DNA of 64,000 nucleotides from Paraglaciecola arctica BSs20135 (GTDB taxonomy: Bacteria > Pseudomonadota > Gammaproteobacteria > Enterobacterales > Alteromonadaceae): the NCBI RefSeq assembly GCF_000314995.1, contig NZ_BAEO01000051.1, positions 62,001 to 126,000 on the forward strand. The letters are read 5' to 3'. Within the stretch, counting starts at the first letter, position 1. Each line of letters opens with the position of its first letter. The notes beneath the pieces are model-generated. The model ran no database searches, had not been told where the DNA came from, and saw nothing but the letters and a program-made list of their open reading frames with translations. Below, one piece after another: positions 53,564-61,375 of the stretch. Made by a program: the position numbers and the translations under genes.

Positions 53564-54736
53564 TCAGCCCAGAGTCTTAAGTACTTCAAAGCAGGCGCCT
53601 AAAGTATGGTAATCACACTTAGACCCGGCGGCACTTTTTTCATCTGAGTATTTGCTATTGTCTCTGTGTAAAACCCGAAACCAAGCACCGTATTTATGGT
53701 CGACCATATGTTGCCAACTGTATTGCCACAGCGCCTGATAAGCATCGAGAAACTGCTGCTCAGCTGTCACTTTGTACAACATGGACGCGGCCGCAAAACT
53801 TTCGGCTTGTACCCAAAAATATTTATCGTCGTCACAACATTCACCATCTGGGGCAAAACCGTAGATCAGCCCGCCATGCTGTTTGTCCCAAGACTTTGCA
53901 TAAGCACGTTCAAACAATTGTTTGGCTTGTTGTATCCACTTTGGATCTGCTGAATGTTTATGTAAAGTGAGTAAAAGTTTGCTCCATTCAGTTTGGTGAC
54001 CTGGCTGAAATCCCCAAGGGCGATACAAGTTTTTAGGATCATGCTTGTTGTATTCCCAATCCGGTTGGAAGTCGGTTTTATAATGTTCCCAAATAAGATT
54101 GTCGGTTAAAGCGGCTTGTTTGAATGCAATATTTTCTGCCAGAGTAGTGGCTCGAATTAAGAACTTTTTATCGTTGCTTGCTTCGTATGCGGCCAACATA
54201 GCTTCGCACATATGCATATTTGAATTTTGGCCACGGTAGTCACTTAACACTCCATCTGCGCTTATTTCGTCGGCATAGAGTCCATGTTCAGGTAACCAGA
54301 AACGATCTTCTAGTTGTTGGTAGACCATATCTAAAGAATCATTGTTATCGATAATACCTGCTTTTTTACAGGCAGCGTAAGCGAGAAGAACAAAGGCATA
54401 ACCGTAAGCTTGTTGCGTCATGTCCTGAGGCTGGTTGTCTTGTATCGTCCATGCATAACCAGCGGCGTCTTCGCACCAATGGTGATTTTCGAGAAAGGCT
54501 AAACCATGTTTAGCTACGTCGATATATTCGGGGCGATTAAGCACTCGTGCTGCTGTGGCATAGTTGACTATGATGCGGGTGCTGCTGACCAATTGTTTAA
54601 AACCAGGGTCAAATACAGTGCCATCGTCTTTGTAATTTTGATGGTAACCACCATTAGGATCGATAACCTTAGGATCGTAAAAATCCATAATGTCCTGACA
54701 ATGTTTAAGCAAAAATGTTTGATCATAAAAATTCAT
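53564..54736 (-). CDS. AGE-family sugar isomerase, probable D-mannose isomerase
   Basis: 390 residues of the N-acylglucosamine 2-epimerase (AGE) (alpha/alpha)6 family. NSNMHMCEAMLAAYEAS, GFQPGHQTEWSKLLLTL and ...YFWVQAESFAA give the family's catalytic His pair and Glu residues. Between GH92, transporter and sugar kinase, the most fitting activity is mannose to fructose (YihS/mannose isomerase type); cellobiose or N-acyl-mannosamine epimerase activity is less fitting. Its ATG overlaps the kinase stop (ATGA). Cytoplasmic, no signal peptide. Confidence 0.87.
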   Translation of the reverse strand: MNFYDQTFLLKHCQDIMDFYDPKVIDPNGGYHQNYKDDGTVFDPGFKQLVSSTRIIVNYATAARVLNRPEYIDVAKHGLAFLENHHWCEDAAGYAWTIQDNQPQDMTQQAYGYAFVLLAYAACKKAGIIDNNDSLDMVYQQLEDRFWLPEHGLYADEISADGVLSDYRGQNSNMHMCEAMLAAYEASNDKKFLIRATTLAENIAFKQAALTDNLIWEHYKTDFQPDWEYNKHDPKNLYRPWGFQPGHQTEWSKLLLTLHKHSADPKWIQQAKQLFERAYAKSWDKQHGGLIYGFAPDGECCDDDKYFWVQAESFAAASMLYKVTAEQQFLDAYQALWQYSWQHMVDHKYGAWFRVLHRDNSKYSDEKSAAGSKCDYHTLGACFEVLKTLG

Positions 54737-55746
54737 AATAGCTTCCCTTGGAGAAGTTGGCTGATGGCATCAGCATTGAAACCGGATTGAGTATGTAAAT
54801 CGCTTGCTGCCTGAAAAGATGGTAGCGCAGGGAAAGCACCTGGTTGGCTGACGGCAATTGCGCCGCAACAACTGGCAAAGGCGATCACTTCGGATACTGT
54901 TTGACTAGAGGTAAGGGCCTTGATGGGATCGGCTAAATGACTCAACAAAAACAACATGCCACCAATAAATCCATCACCACCCGCAGTGGTATCTACGGCT
55001 TTTATTTTTGGTGGGTTCACTTGGCCATGATGACCTTCACAATAATAATCAATTTGGCCTTCACCATCGGTTATTATTAACAATTCACAGTGCTGCGCCA
55101 AACATTTTGCAATGTAAGACTCTGCTTGGCCATCACTAAGGTAGTCAAATTCGTCTTTGGATAGTTTCACTAAATGTGACTGAAATACCAGTTCATTAAC
55201 CAAAGCACGGTCCGCTTGGCCGTCTTCCCAGAGGTTATGCCTTAGGTTTACATCAAAGCTTACAAGGCACTGCTGCGCTCTTGCCTGAGTCACTATTTCA
55301 CGGGTGCAAGAGGCAATATCTGCGGTGGTTAAGGTGTTACTGCAAAAATGGAAAACAGGTGAGTCCACAAACCATCTGGCATCAACTTGCTGGCTAGTAA
55401 ACAAAACATCAGCACTGTTGTCTCGATAAAATGAAAAACTACGATCACCAGTGTCATCAAGCATCACAAATGCTAAAGCGGTTTTTGCGCTAGGGTGACG
55501 GGTCAATAACTCTGTGTTCACGCCGTATTGGGTAAGGGCGGTTTGTAGGAAGTCTCCGAATGCGTCTTTACCTACTTGCCCAGCAAATTTAGCGTTACCG
55601 CCTAATTTAGCGACAGCCACTGCCGAATTAGCTGGTGCACCACCTGGATATTGTCTAAATGACGGTAACATTAATTTATCTTGTTCAATCACATCTTGGT
55701 GCAAAAAATCAATTAGCGCCTCACCGAAGCATAAAACTGGTCTCAT
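54733..55746 (-). CDS. PfkB-family sugar kinase, probable fructokinase
   Basis: 337 residues from MRPVLCFGEALIDFL; this ATG shares ATGA with the transporter stop, so an upstream in-frame start inside the transporter is rejected. PfkB motifs: PGGAPANSAVAVAKLGGNA, and the anion-hole/catalytic DTTAGGDGFIGG near residue 240. The family phosphorylates fructose, ribose or 2-keto-3-deoxygluconate. Next to the isomerase, fructose to fructose-6-phosphate is the likely reaction. AGGD in place of the usual GAGD is a common variant. Confidence 0.87.
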   Translation of the reverse strand: MRPVLCFGEALIDFLHQDVIEQDKLMLPSFRQYPGGAPANSAVAVAKLGGNAKFAGQVGKDAFGDFLQTALTQYGVNTELLTRHPSAKTALAFVMLDDTGDRSFSFYRDNSADVLFTSQQVDARWFVDSPVFHFCSNTLTTADIASCTREIVTQARAQQCLVSFDVNLRHNLWEDGQADRALVNELVFQSHLVKLSKDEFDYLSDGQAESYIAKCLAQHCELLIITDGEGQIDYYCEGHHGQVNPPKIKAVDTTAGGDGFIGGMLFLLSHLADPIKALTSSQTVSEVIAFASCCGAIAVSQPGAFPALPSFQAASDLHTQSGFNADAISQLLQGKLL

Positions 55747-57017
55747 ACAGTTTGTTCTCCAGTTTTGTTGGCTGCAGCCAAGTCTGCTGCATCTGGTCTT
55801 GAGCCATAAAGGGCATACCAACTAATATAAATATAGGCAAATGCAGGCACTAAAAAGCTCATTTGTACTGAAGTAAGATCTGCTACTAATCCTTGTAGTA
55901 AAGGCAACAATGCGCCGCCTACAATACCTTGAACCAATAGACCTGAACCGCGACTGGTTAATTTCCCAAGTCCAGTGATGGCCATAGAAAAGATTGTCGG
56001 GAACATGATTGAGTTAAACAAACCTACCGCTAATATGGTCCACATGGCTATAGGTCCTTCACTGCCAACTGAAACAAGTATAAAAACGATGGCTAACACA
56101 CTGTTCACGGCAAGGATGATGTTAGGTTTGATATAAAAAGTCAGAGCAGCGCCAATAAATCGGCCAATGAGGGCTGCGCCCCAATAATAAGAAATCATCT
56201 TACTGGCATCATAATTACTCATAGACATAATATGAGACTCTGCAAAGTAGTTAACCAGATAACTTCCCACTGACACTTCTGCGCCCACATACATAAATAT
56301 GGCAATGGCACCAAATACTAGTCTTTTGTGTTGCCAAACTGAGTCGTTAGCTGACTCTGATTCATCAGCAGGATCACCACTGGTAATCACAGGCAATTTC
56401 AAAAACATAAATATGCCCGCAGTAGCCAAAGCCACTCCAGCTAGAATTAAATAGGGTAATTGCACCGCTTCAGCTGTGACCACAGCTACGCCACCACCAA
56501 ATATAAGGGCAGCACCAAACATTGGACCCAAGGTATGGCCAAGTGAATTGATAGCTTGGGCTAAGTTGAGTCGGCTTGCTGCAGTACGCGCTTCACCCAA
56601 AACAACCACATAGGGATTTGCTGAAACCTGTAAAATTGTGATCCCCGAGGCCAACACGAATAAAGCAAACAAAAAGACAAAATAAACTTCCATCTCAGCA
56701 GCAGGGTAAAAAATACTACAACCAGCAGCGATACCAATTAGGCCTATAATAATGCCTTTTTTGAAGCCCACTTTTTCTATTAAACGCCCAGCAAAAGGTG
56801 ATACCACAAAATAAGCGCCAAAGAAGCAAAATTGCACCAATCCAGCTTCCAGATAACTCAAATCAAAAGCGGCTTTTAAATGTGGGATCAACACATCATT
56901 CAATGCGGTGATAAAGCCCCAGATAAAAAACAATGAAGTCATAACGATAAATGCAAAGCGTCTATTTGAGTCTGTGCCAGTACTTTGTGGCACAGAATTA
57001 GGTATTGGTCCGGCCAT
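55743..57017 (-). CDS. FucP/GluP-family sugar:H+ symporter
   Basis: 424 residues, twelve membrane helices. FFIWGFITALNDVLIPHLKA, FFGAYFVVSPFAGRLIEKVG and LQVSANPYVVVLGE are FucP-family signatures (fucose, glucose/galactose, mannose importers). It brings free mannose across the inner membrane. Its ATG directly abuts the stop of GH92-3, and its stop overlaps the kinase. Gene order supports mannose as substrate, but specificity is not visible in sequence. Confidence 0.9.
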   Translation of the reverse strand: MAGPIPNSVPQSTGTDSNRRFAFIVMTSLFFIWGFITALNDVLIPHLKAAFDLSYLEAGLVQFCFFGAYFVVSPFAGRLIEKVGFKKGIIIGLIGIAAGCSIFYPAAEMEVYFVFLFALFVLASGITILQVSANPYVVVLGEARTAASRLNLAQAINSLGHTLGPMFGAALIFGGGVAVVTAEAVQLPYLILAGVALATAGIFMFLKLPVITSGDPADESESANDSVWQHKRLVFGAIAIFMYVGAEVSVGSYLVNYFAESHIMSMSNYDASKMISYYWGAALIGRFIGAALTFYIKPNIILAVNSVLAIVFILVSVGSEGPIAMWTILAVGLFNSIMFPTIFSMAITGLGKLTSRGSGLLVQGIVGGALLPLLQGLVADLTSVQMSFLVPAFAYIYISWYALYGSRPDAADLAAANKTGEQTV

Positions 57018-59375
57018 TTATTTAGTCCTTTTTAAATCGTTGAGGTTGTCATGTAATGACATTGAGTAGGGTTGTGCACTGATGTCGGTTGCCCAATTAA
57101 TATTTGGCTCTGCAGCCATTTCAAAAGTGAGGGTTCCGCCTTGCTGAACAGCTTGTGAAGACAACCACGTTTTTTCATGTGCCTGACCATTAAGCAGGGT
57201 TTTCTGTACATACATATTGTTTTTACTATTGTTTTTTGCAGATATTTCGAAGGTATTGCCGTTCTCAAGTTGCAAGGTGACTTTATCAAACAAAGGCCCG
57301 CCAAACACATATTGGTCTACGCCCGGTGTAACTGGATAAAATCCCATTGAGCTAAATATATACCAAGCAGATGTTTGCCCATTGTCTTCATCACCACAAT
57401 AACCATCTGGTGTTGCAGAGTAGAGAGAGTCCATCACTTCACGTACTTTTTGTTGTGTTTTCCATGGTTGGGATGCGTAGTTATAAAGATAAATCATATG
57501 CTGAACAGGTTGGTTGCCGTGAGCATAGTTACCCATATTAACAATTTGCATTTCACGTATTTCATGGATAGTGAAGCCATAATATGAATCGTCGAATAAA
57601 GGCGGCATTTCAAAAACCTCATCCAATTTAGCAGCAAAATTCTGGGTGCCGCCCATCAAGGTTTTAAGGCCTTCAATATCGTGAAAAACTGACCATGTAT
57701 AATGTAAGCTGTTACCTTCAGTGAAGGCATCACCCCATTTGAGAGGATTGAACGGCGATTGAAAACTACCGTCTTCATTTTTCCCACGCATCCAGCCACT
57801 TTCAGGATCAAATACATTTTTATAATTTAATGAACGCGCTCTGAATTTTTCAGCGTCGGCGTCTTTACCAAGTTTTTTGGCGAGCTGATAGATATTAAAA
57901 TCGGCAAATGCATATTCTAAAGTCCGTGCTGCATTTTCATGAATACCCACATCATATGGCACGTAACCTAGTTCATTATAATAATCTACGCCCTCTCTGC
58001 CTACTGAGCTTACTGGGCGACCTTTATCAACTTCGGCATTTTTCAAAATTGCTTCATACAGTATGTCTATTTCGTCATCTGCGTTTGCTTTAAGGTATGC
58101 GTCAGCAATATTAATGGCTGAGTTTGAACCAATCATAACACCGCGGTGACCAGGACTGGCCCACTCTGGCAACCAGCCAGACTCTTTATAGGTATTTGCG
58201 AGACCTTGCATAATTTGTGTATTCATTTCGGGGTACATCATATTAAAGAAAGGAAATACCGCTCGAAATGTGTCCCAAAAACCATTGTCAGTGAACATGT
58301 AACCTGGCAAAACTTCGCCATTGTATGGACTGTAATGCACTATTTTATTATTAGCATCATACTCATAAAACTTCCGTGGAAACTGCAACACACGGTACAG
58401 AGAAGAATAAAAAGTTCGGATGTTATCAATATTGCTATCTTCTACGCGAATTTTGCTTAATTCTTGTTGCCACGCTTGATTGGCTTTTGCTCGGGTTTCA
58501 TCGAAATTGTCGCTGCCAATCTCTCGTTGTAGATTAAGTTCGGCCTGTTCAAGGCTAATAAAAGAGGATGCCACTTTTACATTTACTTGTTCACCGCGCT
58601 TGGTTTTGAAACCTAAGATTGCGCCTACATGATCACCTGCACTTTCCAGTGAATCTGCCTTGAGTGCATAATCATCATGCCAGGTATGGGTTACTTCAAA
58701 ATCTTTATCAAAAACCGCAACAAAATAATTATGAAAATTATCGGGGACACCACCGTGGTTATTACGGGCATATCCCACTACTTTTCGTTGTTTTGGAAAT
58801 ATTTTAACCATAGAGCCTTTTTTAAAGGCGTCCAAAAGAATATATGATTGTTCAGAGTCAGGAAAAGTGAAGCGAAATTGTGCCCCTCTGTCGCTGGGAG
58901 CAAGTTCTGCCACAACGTCATGATCGGCTAAATAAACCCGGTAATAATCTGGCGAAGCCTGTTCGGCTTTGTGGGAAAACCAAGAAGCCCGATCATCTTC
59001 ATTAAACTTCAATTCACCAGTGATGGGCATAAACGCAAATGCACCGTAATCATTTAGCCATGGACTTGGTTGGTGGGTTTGTTTGATGCCACGAATTTTG
59101 TTGTCGTCGTACTTGTAAGTCCAACCATCACCAATAGGCGCCGTCATAGGTGTCCAGGAATTCATTGCCCATGGTTTAGTGATTGCAGGATAAGTATTGC
59201 CATTTGATAGGCTAAACTCTGAATCTGTGCCCATCAACGGGTTGACGTATTGTACGAGGTTTTCTTTGACTAAGTTTACTGGGCTCTTTTTAATTGGTTT
59301 CTCAATTGATTTTTCAGCTGAACATCCAGCCAAAAGCACAGCGACAATAAAATAGTATTTTGATAGTGTTTTCAT
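57018..59375 (-). CDS. GH92 alpha-mannosidase lipoprotein (first of three)
   Basis: 785 residues. Lipobox LLAGC at residues ~14-18 marks a lipoprotein. GH92 blocks: QYVNPLMGTDSEFSLSNGNT, FWDTFRAVFPFF, EGNSLHYTWSVFHD and GDEDNGQTSAWYIFSSMGFY. The EGNSLHY variant and GDEDNG resemble the GH92 subgroup with broad alpha-1,2/1,3 activity, but this cannot be assigned by eye. First gene of the six-gene operon, downstream of an operator. The ribosome site is weak. Confidence 0.94.
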   Translation of the reverse strand: MKTLSKYYFIVAVLLAGCSAEKSIEKPIKKSPVNLVKENLVQYVNPLMGTDSEFSLSNGNTYPAITKPWAMNSWTPMTAPIGDGWTYKYDDNKIRGIKQTHQPSPWLNDYGAFAFMPITGELKFNEDDRASWFSHKAEQASPDYYRVYLADHDVVAELAPSDRGAQFRFTFPDSEQSYILLDAFKKGSMVKIFPKQRKVVGYARNNHGGVPDNFHNYFVAVFDKDFEVTHTWHDDYALKADSLESAGDHVGAILGFKTKRGEQVNVKVASSFISLEQAELNLQREIGSDNFDETRAKANQAWQQELSKIRVEDSNIDNIRTFYSSLYRVLQFPRKFYEYDANNKIVHYSPYNGEVLPGYMFTDNGFWDTFRAVFPFFNMMYPEMNTQIMQGLANTYKESGWLPEWASPGHRGVMIGSNSAINIADAYLKANADDEIDILYEAILKNAEVDKGRPVSSVGREGVDYYNELGYVPYDVGIHENAARTLEYAFADFNIYQLAKKLGKDADAEKFRARSLNYKNVFDPESGWMRGKNEDGSFQSPFNPLKWGDAFTEGNSLHYTWSVFHDIEGLKTLMGGTQNFAAKLDEVFEMPPLFDDSYYGFTIHEIREMQIVNMGNYAHGNQPVQHMIYLYNYASQPWKTQQKVREVMDSLYSATPDGYCGDEDNGQTSAWYIFSSMGFYPVTPGVDQYVFGGPLFDKVTLQLENGNTFEISAKNNSKNNMYVQKTLLNGQAHEKTWLSSQAVQQGGTLTFEMAAEPNINWATDISAQPYSMSLHDNLNDLKRTK

Positions 59376-59478
59376 TTTAAAAATTCATCCAAAGACAACT
59401 CATGTGGAGACGTTTAGTCCAAATGCTGTAAGGTTCAGGTAAAAAGTAATATACGAAATCAAATTAGTTTGGTATATT

Positions 59479-59492
59479 TGCAATCGATTACA
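59479..59492. promoter_or_regulatory. LacI-family operator before the GH92 operon
   Basis: TGCAATCGATTACA, a 14-bp near-palindrome with central CG, identical to the copy at 61126 and inverted relative to 61225. On the minus strand it lies about 11 bp downstream of a TATAAT (59509-59504), with TTGAAT 15 bp further up, so a bound repressor would block initiation. No gene lies in 59376-59754. Confidence 0.82.
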
Positions 59493-59754
59493 TTAATAAC
59501 AATATTATAACAACAATATTGATTATTCAACTAGATTCGAGTTAATTGCTGATTAAACTCTAACTATATGAATAAAATCATTTAAATTTAAAATAATGGC
59601 ATTTTGTTAGTCGCTAAAATGTAAGTGTAATGTATTTTTATCTTTAAAATATGTGACGAATAGCTTGTCGAATTGAATGTACTCCGTTACATTCGAGATA
59701 TCTGCCCACACAATAATAAGTGATTTTGGGTTTCAACTGGACTGAAAATTTTAG

Positions 59755-60768
59755 ATGACAACGGTAAAAGAAGTATGCAGATTAGCTGGTGTATCTACCG
59801 CTACGGTTTCTCGTGCGTTAAAAAACCCTGAGTTAGTCTCGGCTAAAACACGAGAGCGCGTTTTTAAGGCCGTGCAAGAGTCTGGTTACCGTCCTAATAT
59901 GTTGGCTTCTAGTGTTAAAACAGGTAAGTCCAATTCACTAGTTGTGTTAGTCCCCAATCTAAGTAACCCATTTTTTATGCGGATCATCCAAGGCATTGAA
60001 CAAGCAGCCCACGAACAAGGTTATTCTGTTTTGCTGGGGGATACCCAAGGAGAGCCTGCAAGGGAACATGAAATTGCCGGTATGGTTTTATCGAATAGAG
60101 CAGATGGATTAATACATCTCGACCATTCTTTTCCTTTTTCTGCTAACGATGCACACCTGGCAGAACGTGTGCCTGTAGTAAGCGTATGTGAGAGAATTAT
60201 GGGAGACAAAGAGTTTCCTGTTATCGAATTAGATAATTATGCCGCGACCCGCTCTTTGGCTAAACATCTGGTCAATTACGGACATAAAAAATTTGGTATC
60301 ATTGCTGGGCAAAGAGATAGCCAAATACATCTTGATAGATTAGCGGGTATTAAAGACGTTTTTGCCACTGAAGGTATTAGTTTTAATGAGGATATGATTG
60401 TTGGTGGTGCCTACTCAATCGAAATGGGTCAGCAAGGCGCGCGTGATTTAATGGCAAAAGAAAACAGACCTACTGCTATTTTTTGTTTCAATGATGACAT
60501 TGCCCTTGGCACAGTGTTCGAGCTAAAACGAATGGGCATTCGTATACCTCAAGACGTCTCTGTAGTTGGTTTTGATAATATCAAGGTTTCAGCTTTTATC
60601 GACCCGCCACTAACCACTATTGACCAACCTGCTCATGACATGGGCCGCAGGGCAGTGGAAGTGGTATTGCAAATTATTAAAGGCGTGCCTTTAAAGCGTA
60701 ACAGGGAAATATTTCCTTATAATATACTAGAAAGAGAAAGTAGTGGCCCAGTCAATCCAGACTTTTAA
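59755..60768 (+). CDS. LacI-family repressor of the mannan locus
   Basis: 337 residues. N-terminal helix-turn-helix TVKEVCRLAGVSTATVSRAL and hinge helix (ESGYRPNMLASSVKTG), then a periplasmic-binding-like effector domain with DGLIHLDH and GFDNIKVSAFIDPPLTTIDQ. LacI/GalR proteins bind palindromes with a central CpG; three such sites flank this gene. Divergent from the GH92 operon and upstream of the receptor gene, it most likely represses both until a mannose-derived effector binds. The effector is not known. Confidence 0.93.
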   Translation: MTTVKEVCRLAGVSTATVSRALKNPELVSAKTRERVFKAVQESGYRPNMLASSVKTGKSNSLVVLVPNLSNPFFMRIIQGIEQAAHEQGYSVLLGDTQGEPAREHEIAGMVLSNRADGLIHLDHSFPFSANDAHLAERVPVVSVCERIMGDKEFPVIELDNYAATRSLAKHLVNYGHKKFGIIAGQRDSQIHLDRLAGIKDVFATEGISFNEDMIVGGAYSIEMGQQGARDLMAKENRPTAIFCFNDDIALGTVFELKRMGIRIPQDVSVVGFDNIKVSAFIDPPLTTIDQPAHDMGRRAVEVVLQIIKGVPLKRNREIFPYNILERESSGPVNPDF

Positions 60769-61091
60769 TCATAGCAAAAAATTTCATATTCCTATGTGTG
60801 GACCTAAATAAAATTCTTTATAAATCAATTGTGTAGATCGATTTTATGTTAAATGACTGCAAGGATCATAACGATAGATTTGTTGTAGCAATTAACAACT
60901 TTTTTCGAAAGCGGAAGAAGAACCTCCCAGCCCAAAATAGATTGCCTATAACGCTACTAAGACGGGCACATCTCTGGTTTGATATTTTTCTCCTGTTTAG
61001 TTGCGAGTAGAAAATAAACCCTAAAAATACTTCTTTTAATTATTATACAAAGTTAAATGTTAAATAATTGTACAAATATGTTTGTTTGCAG

Positions 61092-61120
61092 TTGACAACA
61101 AAATGCACCATGACTATGAT
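61092..61120 (+). promoter_or_regulatory. Sigma-70 promoter of the TonB-dependent receptor
   Basis: TTGACA (61092-61097), 17-bp spacer, TATGAT (61115-61120), close to consensus. The operator at 61126 begins 6 bp after the -10 box and covers the start site. The 5' leader is then about 245 nt long. No other gene is seen in 60769-61375. Confidence 0.78.
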
Positions 61121-61125
61121 TGTGA

Positions 61126-61139
61126 TGCAATCGATTACA
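61126..61139. promoter_or_regulatory. LacI-family operator O1 of the receptor gene
   Basis: TGCAATCGATTACA, same sequence and orientation as at 59479. Its position over the expected +1 is the usual place for strong repression. Confidence 0.85.
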
Positions 61140-61224
61140 CGTAAAGTAAAATTTAAATGAAAATAAAAAATTACTATCAACCCCATAATAAATATAAATA
61201 ATAAGCATTATTTCACACCAGAGA

Positions 61225-61238
61225 TGTAATCGATTGCA
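61225..61238. promoter_or_regulatory. LacI-family operator O2 of the receptor gene
   Basis: TGTAATCGATTGCA, reverse complement of O1, 99 bp downstream of it (centre to centre). It may support looping with O1 or with 59479, or act as a roadblock in the leader. Confidence 0.8.
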
Positions 61239-61375
61239 TTTAGTGTAAGTGAAAATGGTGATGCAGTTTATTTATAATTGCAGAACTCTGCTGGTGTGAG
61301 CTGGTGTCAAAAGAACGTAGAAAGGGGAGTCATTGTGAACGAGGCTACAAAAAGAACCTTCATAGAGGAAAAATC

